DNA from: Streptococcus penaeicida
GTDB lineage: Bacteria > Bacillota > Bacilli > Lactobacillales > Streptococcaceae
NCBI RefSeq assembly: GCF_002887775.1
Contig: NZ_LOCM01000033.1
Coordinates: forward strand, 1-64,000
Length of the DNA: 64,000 nucleotides
Direction: 5' to 3'
Of this stretch, positions 50,212 through 59,565 are shown piece by piece (within the stretch, counting starts at the first letter, position 1; each line of letters opens with the position of its first letter). Below the pieces are notes generated by a model. That model saw only the letters and a list, made by a program, of their open reading frames with translations, did no database searches and had not been told where the DNA came from. The position numbers were made by a program, and so were the translations under genes.

Positions 50212-50225
50212 TGAAAACGTTTACT
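50212..50225 (-). promoter_or_regulatory. cre site of the island permease
   Basis: TGAAAACGTTTACT matches 13 of 14 positions of the CcpA site consensus TGWAANCGNTNWCA. It suggests glucose repression. Confidence 0.6.
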
Positions 50226-50331
50226 CTGTTATCATATCAGGATGACTTTTAATTGATAAGAAAATGTTTCTGTAGTTTTGTCTCTTTTTGAAACATTTTG
50301 ATTATTATTATACCTTAAATCCGATAAATAA

Positions 50332-50345
50332 ATATATTGTTTCAA
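50332..50345 (-). promoter_or_regulatory. Shared island motif TTGAAACAATATAT, copy 2
   Basis: Perfect inverted copy of the motif at 46983-46996. It overlaps a 12-base palindrome TTCAATATTGAA (50341-50352) upstream of the permease. Confidence 0.5.
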
Positions 50346-50360
50346 TATTGAACCGAAATT

Positions 50361-50388
50361 AAAGGTCTCAGTTTTGACTGAAACCTTT
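50361..50388. other. Hairpin near the right end of the island
   Basis: AAAGGTCTCAGT / ACTGAAACCTTT with a TTTG loop. The T tract is weak on both strands, so termination is possible but not certain. It lies 25 bases from the right 56-bp repeat. Confidence 0.45.
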
Positions 50389-50412
50389 ATTAATATTTTA
50401 ACTTAAAAATTT

Positions 50413-50468
50413 TTAGAGAATGCACAATCTCCAAGCTTTTTGAGAATTTTGGTAATACTTAATTATTT
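50413..50468. repeat. 56-bp direct repeat, right copy
   Basis: Identical to 40857-40912 in the same orientation. It contains the last codons and stop of treC and the proximal part of its terminator; the distal hairpin arm is missing here. Confidence 0.95.
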
Positions 50469-52090
50469 ACCTTGAATGGCAATGGTTTGATATGCTTTAA
50501 GGGTAATACTTTGACCCACAGTTGCTTCACCAGCATAGTTACTAATCAATACTTGCCCATTTTGATAAGCTTCTTCTAAATCTAAAGTCACTTCATCAGC
50601 ATAGAAGTTGTTTAGAACCAAGAGTTTTTGGTCATCTAAGTGACGCTCAAAGGCATAGACACTTGTGCTGTCCTTGTATGCACCTTATAATCACCTTCAG
50701 CAATTAATGGCATTTCCTTACGAAGTTTAATCAGTTGCTGATAGAATGGGAAAATCCTTCCATTTTTCTCTGTTTCAACATTGATTTCTTGATATGATTT
50801 ACCGGCTTTCAACCAAGGTGTACCGGTGGTGAAACCAGCATTTTCGCTAGCATCCCACTGCATTGGTGTCCGTGAATTATCGCGGGACTTGGCTTGGATG
50901 ATAGCAAAAGCTTGCTCGGGCGTTTTACCCTCATCCAACATGATTTGGTAGGCATTTAAACTTTCAATATCGACATAATCTGCCATGGAACTATAATCCG
51001 GATCAATCATCCCAATCTCTTCTCCCATGTAGATGTAAGGTGTCCCACGCGACAAGTGAATCGATGCCGCCAACATGGTTGCTCCTTCATTGCGGAAGTT
51101 TTTCACGTCAACAAAACGGTTTAGCGCTCTTGGTTGGTCATGGTTATTGTAGAACAAGGCATTCCATCCGTCTCCCTTGCTCATTCCCTCACCCCATGAA
51201 TGGAAGAGATCGCGTAACGCGACAAAATCAAAGTCCATGATGGTCCACTTTTGGCCATCCAAATAATCCACTTTCAAATGGTGGAAGTTAAAGGCCATTG
51301 AAAGCTCCTCGCGTTCTGGAGCAGTATAAAGAATACAATTTTCAATAGTTGTCGCTGACATTTCACCAACTGTCATGAAGGAATCATCTTGACCAAAGCT
51401 GGCATTATTCATCATTTTAAGGTAGTCATGCGTGATAGGACGGTCAGTATATGCAGGTTTACCATCATTGACCGGGCAATCAACCAACTCTTCGTCTTTA
51501 CCAATTAAATTAATCACATCAAAACGGAAGCCTTTAACACCCTTATCACGCCAGAAATTAACCACTTTAAAGAGTTCTTCACGGACATTTGGATTACGCC
51601 AATCTAAATCAGCCTGTGTGACATCAAATAAATGGAGATAGTATTTACCTGTATCACCAAAAGGAGCCCAAGCATTGCCGCCAAATTTGGAAACCCAATC
51701 CGTTGGTTGGTCACGAAGAATAAAGAAGTCTTGGTAGTACTTATCCCCTGCCAAAGCTTTTTGGAACCACTCATTTTCTGTCGAACAATGGTTTAGTACC
51801 ATATCCAGCATGAAATCAATGCCAAGATCTTGCCCAACAGCAATCAATTCTTCAAAATCAGCCATTGTACCAAAATCAGGATTGACAGCAGTATAATCTG
51901 CAACATCATATCCGTTATCCCTTTGAGGACTTGGATAAAATGGATTTAACCAAATCATGTCAATACCCAGTTCTTTCAAGTAAGGCATTTTTTCAATAAT
52001 CCCTTTTAAATCACCGATACCATTACCACTAGTATCCTTATAAGATTTAGGGTAAATTTGATAGACAACTTTACGTTTATCGATAGTCAT
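50463..52090 (-). CDS. treC: Trehalose-6-phosphate hydrolase (frameshift near 3' end)
   Basis: 542 residues after repair, GH13. RKVVYQIYPKSYKDTSGNGI start; catalytic motifs GFRFDVINLIGKD (nucleophile Asp), VGEMSATT (acid Glu) and NHDQPR. It splits imported trehalose-6-P into glucose and glucose-6-P. The frame breaks near 50674; adding one A (ACAAGG to ACAAAGG) gives TKDSTSVYAFERHLD and joins the beta-domain that ends AYQTIAIQGK at 50463. It follows treB in the operon. Confidence 0.93.
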
Positions 52091-52154
52091 AGTTTTCCTT
52101 TCCCTTAAATGACATCAGGAACTGTTACCAGTTCCTGATTTTCGTTTTTCAAAC

Positions 52155-54153
52155 TTATTTTTTGACTGCTTTCATCATAGCTTCATTACGAACGATTTGA
52201 CGAGGTAGGTCACCTTCAACGTCAACAGTATATGCATCTTGGTTAGTTACAATAACCGGAGTTTCAGTTGGATAACCTGCTTCTTTAATAGCATCCATAT
52301 CAAAGGAGATTAATTTGTCACCCGCTTTAACATAGTCACCTTGGCTAACATGAGCAGTAAAGCCTTTTCCTTCAAGATTTACTGTATCCATACCAATATG
52401 CATTAAGAGTTCAGCACCATCAGTAGAGACTAAACCAACCGCATGTTTTGTAGGGAATAAAACAGATACTTGAGCATCAACTGGAGAAACTAATTCACCT
52501 TCAGTTGGTTGAATCAGAACACCTTGTCCCATAACACCTTGGGCAAAGACTGGGTCAACAGCTTCACTTAAAGGTTTAACCTCACCAGTAAGTGGGCTAA
52601 CTAAGGCAACAGATGAACCTGCTTCAGCAAGTGCTGAACCAGCAGCTGCTGTAGTTGCTGCTTCAGCGACTGGAGCTTCAACTGCTTCGTCAGCTAAACG
52701 AGCAGCAATAGCTTCATCTTCAGCTTTAGTCATGATATTTGATTTACGGAAGAAGAATGTTAGAGCAATCGGTACAGCAATAGCTACTGCCATACAGATG
52801 AAGAATGGTACCATGTATTTAACATTGATGGCCATGAAACCTGGAAGTCCACCAACACCAATTGAGTTAGCTTGGACGTTCATTGTTGTACATAATAAAC
52901 CAGCAACACTTGAACCAATCATACCGGCAACAAATGGTAGATGTATTTAACATTAACCCCGAATAAGGCAGGCTCAGTAACACCAAGGTAAGCTGAGATT
53001 GCTGCTGGAAGCGAAATTTCTGCTTCTTTATCATTATGACGGTTCATGAGGTAATAACCAAACACGGCAGAACCTTGAGCAATATTTGAAAGGGCAATCA
53101 TTGGCCACAAACCAGTGGTATGAGTTGCAGTATCGGCAATCAACTGAGTATCGATGGCATTTGACATGTGATGCAAACCAGTGATAACAAGTGGCGCATA
53201 TAAAGCACCGAAGATAGCACCAAACAACCATTTAACAGGTCCAGTTAAACCAGCAAGAACGACAAATGAGATTCCTTTACCAATTGTCCAACCTAGAGGG
53301 CCTAAAACAGTATGTGCTAAGATAATAGCAGGGACTAATGATAAGAATGGTACAAAGATCATTGAAACAACTTCAGGAATACGTTTACGCCAGAAGATTT
53401 CCAAATAAGCAAGAGATAAACCAGCTAGTAAAGCAGGGATAACTTGTGCTTGATAACCGATTTTGTTAACAGTGAAGAAACCAAAATCCCAAACCCAGTT
53501 TTTAGCAATTTCAGATGCTGGTGTACTTGCTACTGCATAGGCATTAAGTAACTGTGGAGATACCAAACAGATACCAAGAACGATACCGAGGATCTGAGTT
53601 GTACCCATTTTGCGTGTTACTGACCAAGTAATACCAACTGGAAGGAAGTGGAAGATCGCTTCACCTGGTAACCATAGGAAGGCATCAACACCAGCCCAGA
53701 ATTTAGAAACTTCTACGACAGTTTTTCCATCAAGGAAACTCCAAGGAACACTGTCAATTAAGTTACGGAAACCTAAAATAAGACCCCCAACGATGATTGC
53801 TGGAATGATTGGCGTGAAGATTTCAGCAACATTGTCATCACACGTTGGAAAACATTTTGATTACTTTTAGCTGCTGATTTAGCCGCTTCTTTTGAAACGC
53901 CCTCAATGCCAGACACTGCTGTAAAGTCATTATAAAAAATTGGGACATCATTACCAATAATAACTTGGAATTGTCCAGCATTAGTAAATGTTCCTTTAAC
54001 AGCTGAAATCTTTTCGATTTCTTTAACATTGGCTTTACTGTTATCGTTTAAAACAAAACGCATACGAGTCGCACAGTGAGTAACAGCCTTGATGTTTTCC
54101 TTACCACCAATGGCAGTTAGGAGCGTCTTAGCTTCGTTTTCAAATTTTCCCAT
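52155..54153 (-). CDS. treB: Trehalose PTS EIIBCA component (two frameshifts)
   Basis: 666 residues after repair. The N-terminal IIB domain has the Cys of VTHCATRMRFVLND; the IIC membrane domain spans about residues 105-455 (PWSFLDGKTVVEV, GLHHMSNAIDTQ, GVTEPALFGVNVKY). The C-terminal IIA domain (LVSPLTGEVKPLSEAVDPVF, ELLMHIGMDTV with the phospho-His) is of glucose type. It imports and phosphorylates trehalose. Break 1 is a missing G near 53827 (TTGCTG to TTGGCTG); break 2 is a missing C near 52936 (TACCAT to TACCCAT). The start ATG 54153 follows GGGG. Confidence 0.92.
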
Positions 54154-54252
54154 TTGATTTCCCCTAGGTCCTTTTCCCATGCTTGCTTTTTCTAAAACAA
54201 GCAAAAATTAATTTTTATAAATTCTTTTTGAGAATTTAATCTACCCTTCAAT

Positions 54253-54266
54253 TGTAATCGATTCCA
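54253..54266 (+). promoter_or_regulatory. cre site of the trehalose operon
   Basis: TGTAATCGATTCCA matches 13 of 14 positions of the CcpA site consensus, in the treB-treR divergent region. Confidence 0.65.
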
Positions 54267-54269
54267 AAT

Positions 54270-54334
54270 TTGTATGCAAGTTGTTTGCTCAATAAATTGA
54301 CTTTTTTTACCTAAATATGTTATCTTGTATGTTG
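54270..54334 (+). promoter_or_regulatory. Possible TreR operators
   Basis: Two TTGTATG-type motifs, TTGTATGCAA at 54270-54279 and TTGTATGTTG at 54325-54334, lie in the divergent region. Each is an imperfect palindrome; the assignment to TreR is a guess from position. Confidence 0.3.
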
Positions 54335-54369
54335 AAAATTAGACAAGTTAGAAAGAGATTCCATATATA

Positions 54370-55083
54370 ATGAAAAAATATGAACGTATTTTTAAAGATT
54401 TAGAAGAAAAAATATCTAAAGAAATTTATGCCATTGATGACTTCTTACCAACAGAAATCGAGTTAAGTCAGGAATATGATGCTAGCCGCGATACCATTCG
54501 CAAGGCCCTCAATCTTCTGGCAAAAGCAGGTCTCGTTAAAAAGCAACAAGGTAGAGGAACTCAAGTCATTAAACATCACCAAATTCTATTTCCAATCTCA
54601 GAATTGACCAGCTATCAAGAATTGGTTTCCTACTTTAACATGAATTCCAAAACCAATGTTATTGCTATCGATAAACTGATTGTTGATGAAAAAACGGCTA
54701 AATTAACAGGATTTCCAGTTAATTCACTGGTATGGCGAATCACCCGTCAAAGGGTTGTTGACGGCGTAGCTTCAGTCCTTGACATAGACTATTTGAGTAA
54801 AACAATTGTTCCTAAAATAAGCCGAGAAATTGCCGAAAAATCCCTCTATGAATACTTAGAAAAAGAGCTAAAGTTAGCCATTGATTTTGCTTTAAAAGAG
54901 GTTACCATTGACCAAGTGAATGATAAGGATAAAATCTTATTAGACCTAGGGTCCGATCGACATGTGGTCTCCGTTAAATCAAAAGTTTACTTATCATCAA
55001 ATGAACAGTTCCAATTTACAGAAAGCCGGCATAAATTAGAAAAATTCAAGTTTGTCGACTTTGCAAGACGCAAACCAAAATAA
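54370..55083 (+). CDS. treR: Trehalose operon repressor (GntR/HutC family)
   Basis: 237 residues. N-terminal winged helix (FLPTEIELSQEYDASRDTIR then LAKAGLVKKQQGRGT) and a C-terminal UTRA ligand domain (VWRITRQRVVDGVASVLDID). Divergent from treB, so it probably represses treBC and responds to trehalose-6-phosphate. Confidence 0.9.
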   Translation: MKKYERIFKDLEEKISKEIYAIDDFLPTEIELSQEYDASRDTIRKALNLLAKAGLVKKQQGRGTQVIKHHQILFPISELTSYQELVSYFNMNSKTNVIAIDKLIVDEKTAKLTGFPVNSLVWRITRQRVVDGVASVLDIDYLSKTIVPKISREIAEKSLYEYLEKELKLAIDFALKEVTIDQVNDKDKILLDLGSDRHVVSVKSKVYLSSNEQFQFTESRHKLEKFKFVDFARRKPK

Positions 55084-55127
55084 AAAATCTTTAGCTACAA
55101 ATCCTTGCTTAGCTAAAAAAAAATAAG

Positions 55128-55187
55128 AAAAACCTTTATGAGACAGATCACTTGCTCTAAACAATTGATCCTCATAAAGGTTTTTTT
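55128..55187. terminator. Bidirectional terminator between treR and the HxlR gene
   Basis: AAAAACCTTTATGAG / CTCATAAAGGTTTTT long stem with an internal GATCA/TTGATC pair; T runs on both strands. Confidence 0.75.
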
Positions 55188-55509
55188 ATGATAAAAACTT
55201 ATCTTGATAATCTTGACCCCAGTCAAGCATGGCATTAATCACTGGTTCCAGACTTAAACCAGTCTCAGTCAAAGAGTACTCTACCCGAGGTGGTACTTCC
55301 GCATAGACTTTCCGATCGACCAAGCCATGAGCTTCCATATCACGCAACTGACTGGTCAAAACTTTTTGACTGACTTTGCCAATGGAATTCTTCAATTGAC
55401 CGAAACGCATGGTACCTTTCAATAAGTCTCTTAAAATCAAAATTTTCCACTTATCGCCAATTAAAGCCAAAGTTGTTTCAACAGGACATTGGGCATTTTC
55501 TTCAGGCAT
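55186..55509 (-). CDS. HxlR-family regulator (YodB/CatR/HypR-like)
   Basis: 107 residues. Winged helix with CPVETTLALIGDKWKILILR and RFGQLKNSIGKVSQKVLTSQLRDM. The single N-terminal Cys (C8) sits where YodB and CatR carry their quinone/diamide-sensing Cys. It is divergent from a VOC dioxygenase gene, the same arrangement as Bacillus catR/catDE control. The sensing role is inferred. Confidence 0.83.
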   Translation of the reverse strand: MPEENAQCPVETTLALIGDKWKILILRDLLKGTMRFGQLKNSIGKVSQKVLTSQLRDMEAHGLVDRKVYAEVPPRVEYSLTETGLSLEPVINAMLDWGQDYQDKFLS

Positions 55510-55614
55510 GTCATCACTTCTTTCTTAATAGTTTCTTTTAGTAACTTAGATACTATTATATCCTAAATAAAAATTAAAGCAAGTTACCATTCAAAACGCT
55601 GAAAACTCACAATT

Positions 55615-55630
55615 GTTACTTATAAGTAAC
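55615..55630. promoter_or_regulatory. 16-bp perfect palindrome, candidate HxlR operator
   Basis: GTTACTTATAAGTAAC lies between the HxlR gene and the VOC gene. A related half-site AGTAACTTAGATACT occurs near 55541, closer to the HxlR gene. Confidence 0.5.
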
Positions 55631-55714
55631 TAAAGCACAATAAAGTGCCTACTTTTCAAAAAGAAACTTAGGGTATATCATATACTTAAGAACAAAAAAG
55701 AATGAGGACCCACT

Positions 55715-56569
55715 ATGACTTATCCATATCAATCACAAATTACCTTAGGCACTGTTTCCCTTTATGTTAATAACCTAGAAAACATGACCCGTTTCTACAC
55801 TGAAATGATTGGTTTTACTATTCTTAGCCAAGATGAAAACAAAACACATCTGACTATTGACGGCCAAACTGTTTTTCTTGAACTTCTAAAATCACCGTCA
55901 CCACGTCAATTAACTTATGGATTATACCATACAGCCATCCTAGTTCCTGACCGTCAGTCACTTGGGCAGGCGCTTCATCACTTAGCAACTAGCCATGCAC
56001 CACTTGAAGGCGCTGCAGATCACGGTTATAGCGAAGCGATTTACCTCAGCGACCCAGAAGGAAACGGAATTGAAATTTACCGCGATAAAGACATGAGTCA
56101 ATGGGATATTCGTGAAGACGGACATATCATTGGTGTTACTGACCCAATGGACGCCCAAGGAATGCTTGATGAATTGACTGAAATTCCAGCAACCTTCACA
56201 TTGCCTCAAGGAACTATCTTAGGACATGTGCATTTAAGCGTTAAAGATGCCTTAGCTTCTTCACAACTTTACCAAAAAGTATTTGGGATGGCAGACAAAA
56301 TGACTATTCCTACAGCATCATGGATTGCATCTGGTGGCTACCACCATCACTTAGCCTTTAACCATTGGGCTGGACCAAATCTTGCCGCTAAAAAAGCTGG
56401 CATTCCCGGTTTAAACTTCCTTACTATTACATTTGCCGATGCACTTGCTTTTGAAGCTACATATAAAAAAGCTCAACTTCACGGCATGACCGTTACTGAA
56501 AAAACTAAAAAGAGCTTCTTAACAACTGATACTGATGGCATCACAAGCAAAGTAACATTAGAAGCTTAA
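55715..56569 (+). CDS. VOC-family dioxygenase (CatE-like)
   Basis: 284 residues, two VOC domains. LYVNNLENMTRFYTEMIGF and YHTAILVPDRQSL; metal Glu in GNGIEIYRDKD; second domain HVHLSVKDALASSQLYQKVFG with WIASGGYHHHLAFNHW. The pattern matches CatE-type catechol-2,3-dioxygenases of Bacillus. Divergent HxlR regulator next door. Likely detoxifies quinone-like compounds. Confidence 0.82.
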   Translation: MTYPYQSQITLGTVSLYVNNLENMTRFYTEMIGFTILSQDENKTHLTIDGQTVFLELLKSPSPRQLTYGLYHTAILVPDRQSLGQALHHLATSHAPLEGAADHGYSEAIYLSDPEGNGIEIYRDKDMSQWDIREDGHIIGVTDPMDAQGMLDELTEIPATFTLPQGTILGHVHLSVKDALASSQLYQKVFGMADKMTIPTASWIASGGYHHHLAFNHWAGPNLAAKKAGIPGLNFLTITFADALAFEATYKKAQLHGMTVTEKTKKSFLTTDTDGITSKVTLEA

Positions 56570-56576
56570 CACATTA

Positions 56577-56604
56577 GCCCTTTCTTGACAGAAGGGCTTT
56601 TACT
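56577..56604 (+). terminator. Terminator of the CatE-like gene
   Basis: AGCCCTT / AAGGGCT hairpin followed by TTT, before the yaaA start. Confidence 0.7.
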
Positions 56605-56620
56605 TTACTACAATAAAGAC

Positions 56621-57352
56621 ATGTTAACCTATCTCATACCAAGTGCCAAAGAAATGGTCATCCCAAATCAGGAGTTCCCTCCTTCCCTTCCGGAGAATAG
56701 CCGAGCAATCATCGATCAACTTGCCTCTTTAACAGTTGAGGAACTGGCTGTTGCTTATAAAATAAGTCCCCAAGCAGCTTCAAAAGAGTCTGATAGAATC
56801 CATGCTATCCACAGGGATCAAGCACCAACCTATCCAGCTTATCGCCTCTTCAATGGTCTCATGTACCGTCATATTGAACGTGATAACCTAACTAAGAAAG
56901 AAGAAAAGTATTTAATCAACAATACCTTTATCACCTCTTCCCTTTATGGCATCATTCCCTTTGATTACCCAATCGCTGAACATCGACTAGATTTTCAAAC
57001 CAAAGTCAAAGTCAAGCAAGAATCTTTAAAAAGCTATTGGCGCCCAGCTTATGACCAATTTCTAGAGCGAAAAGGACCTTTTATCTCCCTTTTATCCAGT
57101 GAATTCGAGGATGTCTTCAGTCCTGAAAAAAGACAACTGTGGATAAGTGTCACATTTTTAGAGAAAAAAAATGGCCTTTTAAAAAGTCATTCAACAATCT
57201 CTAAAAAAGGACGAGGAGACTTCTTAACAGCAGCCTGCAAGGCTAACTGTAAGACCCTAAAAGACCTGAAAAAGCTTGAATTCAGTGATTTTCGCTTTGA
57301 TGACCTAGAATCTGATACCAAACATTTTGTCTATATCAAAAAAGAGGCCTAG
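56621..57352 (+). CDS. yaaA: Peroxide stress protein YaaA (UPF0246)
   Basis: 243 residues from ATG 56621 (MLTYLIPSAKEMVIPNQEFP), the usual YaaA opening; the longer frame from 56585 covers the preceding terminator and is rejected. Conserved YPAYRLFNGLMYRHIE, SLYGIIPFDYPIAEHRLDF and SKKGRGDFLTAAC are present. The family binds DNA and lowers free iron damage during H2O2 stress. It sits beside another oxidative/electrophile-stress gene. Confidence 0.9.
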   Translation: MLTYLIPSAKEMVIPNQEFPPSLPENSRAIIDQLASLTVEELAVAYKISPQAASKESDRIHAIHRDQAPTYPAYRLFNGLMYRHIERDNLTKKEEKYLINNTFITSSLYGIIPFDYPIAEHRLDFQTKVKVKQESLKSYWRPAYDQFLERKGPFISLLSSEFEDVFSPEKRQLWISVTFLEKKNGLLKSHSTISKKGRGDFLTAACKANCKTLKDLKKLEFSDFRFDDLESDTKHFVYIKKEA

Positions 57353-57364
57353 GCCTCTTTTTTT
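57338..57364. terminator. Terminator overlapping the yaaA stop
   Basis: AAAAAAGAGGCC / GGCCTCTTTTTT, a near-perfect palindrome with a two-base centre; the yaaA stop codon lies in it. Confidence 0.85.
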
Positions 57365-57368
57365 GCTT

Positions 57369-57420
57369 TCATCCACAACTTCATGACTTATACACAGCTT
57401 GTGGATAAGTTTGAGGATAA
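57369..57420. promoter_or_regulatory. Cluster of DnaA-box-like 9-mers
   Basis: Within 52 bases: TCATCCACA (57369, one mismatch), TTATACACA (57388, one mismatch), TGTGGATAA (57400, perfect box on the minus strand) and TGAGGATAA (57412, one mismatch, minus). The first two point right, the last two left. The region lies between the convergent yaaA and nrdG, where no promoter is expected. Confidence 0.5.
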
Positions 57421-57475
57421 GATGATAAAGTCCTTTATTTCCATACTATCCATGAGCAGAAAAGTAGTCCTTAGT

Positions 57476-58090
57476 TTATAGTAAATGATCCCGACTAACT
57501 TGTTCAAAAGACTGGTCACCATCATTTAATTTTGACCAGATAACTACTTGACCAGACTTTAAGGACTCTTGAACATCAATAATCCGTTGATTTGAGGAAC
57601 CTCTAAACTGGAGCATCAAGTTCTTCTTAGTAATATCAAAACGTCCATCTACTAAGATATCAATCAAAGATAACATCTCTAGCTTATCTTCTGATTCTTC
57701 CATCATTTCTTCCCAAGTGTAGCCAGTCCATGACCAAATGTCTTTTTCCGGTAATTCTTTTCGAATACGTTTAATCAATGGTATCAAAAAGTTTGTATTC
57801 AAGAAAGGTTCACCACCTAAAAGGGTTAACCCTTGGACATAGGGTTGCGCCAAATCAGTCATGATTTGTTCTTCAAGTTCTTCAGTATAAGGCATTCCAG
57901 CATTAAAAGACCAGGTAGCCGCATTGTAGCAGCCTTTACAGTGAAACATACATCCTGAAACATATAATGAATTTCTTACCCCTTCACCGTCAACAAAATT
58001 AAAAGCTTTATAGTCAATGACACGACCTTTACTAAGGTCTTTAGCCTGCCATTCTTTTGGTTTAGGATTATTCCAACATTTTTCTGACAT
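57476..58090 (-). CDS. nrdG: Anaerobic ribonucleotide reductase activating protein
   Basis: 204 residues, radical-SAM enzyme. VSGCMFHCKGCYNAAT holds the CxxxCxxC cluster ligands; LTLLGGEPFLN binds SAM. It makes the glycyl radical on NrdD. Last gene of the nrdD operon. Confidence 0.95.
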   Translation of the reverse strand: MSEKCWNNPKPKEWQAKDLSKGRVIDYKAFNFVDGEGVRNSLYVSGCMFHCKGCYNAATWSFNAGMPYTEELEEQIMTDLAQPYVQGLTLLGGEPFLNTNFLIPLIKRIRKELPEKDIWSWTGYTWEEMMEESEDKLEMLSLIDILVDGRFDITKKNLMLQFRGSSNQRIIDVQESLKSGQVVIWSKLNDGDQSFEQVSRDHLL

Positions 58091-58102
58091 GAAACCTACC
58101 TT

Positions 58103-58603
58103 TTATTTAATCCAATAACGCTCCGTATCATTCTGAATATCTTCCAAATGACCACCATTTGCAAGGATGACTGATCGACTTGCTGGATTGTTAGTCTTAC
58201 AGGTCACTAAAATTTCCCGAATATTCTTGTCACGAGCAATCGTTATAGCTTTACTTAACATTTCTTTAGCGTAGCCATTTCGTCTTTGACTTGGCCGGAC
58301 GGAATAACCTATGTGACCCCCTTCTTTGAGGAGAGCATCATTCAAGCGAAGACGTAAACTTAAAAAACCAAGTGTCTTTTGAGTTTTTTCATCAAAAGCG
58401 ACAAATTGAATCGATGGAACGAAATGATTAGGAACACCAATCCCAGCCTCAAAATCCTTGTTCCTATCGAGCCACTCTTCATAATCAAAATTTTCCCAAT
58501 CCCAGAAGCCACCATCATGGGCTGACTTTTCAATTTCAAATTCTTGCATCATCTCAAGAATTGCCAATTTATCTGACAATCTAGGTCTTCTTAATTCCAT
58601 CAT
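58103..58603 (-). CDS. GNAT-family N-acetyltransferase
   Basis: 166 residues. The acetyl-CoA loop is GYSVRPSQRRNGYAKEMLSK (R/Q-x-x-G-x-A); LVTCKTNNPASRSVILANGG is the usual C-terminal motif. It lies 12 bases from nrdG and 6 from the oxidoreductase, all in one operon. Substrate unknown. Confidence 0.85.
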   Translation of the reverse strand: MMELRRPRLSDKLAILEMMQEFEIEKSAHDGGFWDWENFDYEEWLDRNKDFEAGIGVPNHFVPSIQFVAFDEKTQKTLGFLSLRLRLNDALLKEGGHIGYSVRPSQRRNGYAKEMLSKAITIARDKNIREILVTCKTNNPASRSVILANGGHLEDIQNDTERYWIK

Positions 58604-58609
58604 AAACTC

Positions 58610-59545
58610 CTATTTAGGTAAATGTATATCTAAGTTTCCGGAACAATCCTGTGAAGTAACAATTTGATGGCAAATCCAATGACTTAAAAGACTTGTTTCT
58701 GGATTGACAGGGTTGACACCTGTTGTAATTGCTTCAATAAAGGCATCAATAATGGTCTCAAAACCTCTCTTGTAAAGGGTTGTATCCCAAGAACTAAAGC
58801 CTTTTCTTTCTTGATCAGTAGCTGTAAAAATCGTTAATTCATCAAGATTTTCCAGGTGCATGGTCATTTCCGGACCTTGAACTTCCATAACTTCGCGACG
58901 ACTTCCAGACTGTAAATTCATGGCTGCTGTAATCCTAGAAGATTTCGTTTTTAAGTTGACAGAAACTTGACAAAGCAAACCATCTTCTAATTGATAATCA
59001 AAGCTCCCTGATTCAAGTGGTTGATCTATTAAAAATAGCGCTGTATCAAGGGGATGAATAAAGAAGTCAAAAACTTTAAAGACAAAATCTCCCGGTCTAT
59101 TACTATCGTTTTTTTCAACATGAACTTTACACTTATTTGACAAAGTTGACAGTTCTTTTACGCGTGGGGCAAAACGTCTATTAAAGCCAGCCATTAAAAA
59201 GGTATTATGTTTTTCAGCTAATTGATAGAGCTCTAGACTTTCTTGAAAGGACTCTGTTAATGGTTTATCCATATAGACAGGAATACCACGCTCAAGAAAG
59301 AGTTTAGCCATCTGATAGTGGACTTTTGTAACCACATGAATAAAGACCCCATCCAAATCACTAGCAGCAAGTTCTTCAACCTTAGCATAAGTTTTTGACT
59401 GTCCAAAAAGCTGATCAACCTTAACTAAGGTTTCTTGATTACGTGTAAATAAATGCCATTCAATACCACTAAGCTGGCGCATATAAGGTAAATAGGCTTT
59501 TTGCGAAATACCACCTAATCCAACAATACCAAGTTTTAACATCAT
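58610..59545 (-). CDS. Gfo/Idh/MocA-family oxidoreductase
   Basis: 311 residues. N-terminal Rossmann fold (KLGIVGLGGISQKAYLPYM) and the family's VYMDKPLTESF motif (EKP-type) with the catalytic Lys. The C-terminal half is the alpha/beta dimerisation domain. NAD(P)-dependent, on a sugar-like substrate that cannot be named. Placed in the nrdD operon. Confidence 0.85.
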   Translation of the reverse strand: MMLKLGIVGLGGISQKAYLPYMRQLSGIEWHLFTRNQETLVKVDQLFGQSKTYAKVEELAASDLDGVFIHVVTKVHYQMAKLFLERGIPVYMDKPLTESFQESLELYQLAEKHNTFLMAGFNRRFAPRVKELSTLSNKCKVHVEKNDSNRPGDFVFKVFDFFIHPLDTALFLIDQPLESGSFDYQLEDGLLCQVSVNLKTKSSRITAAMNLQSGSRREVMEVQGPEMTMHLENLDELTIFTATDQERKGFSSWDTTLYKRGFETIIDAFIEAITTGVNPVNPETSLLSHWICHQIVTSQDCSGNLDIHLPK

Positions 59546-59565
59546 GAATGCCTCTTTCTTTGGTC

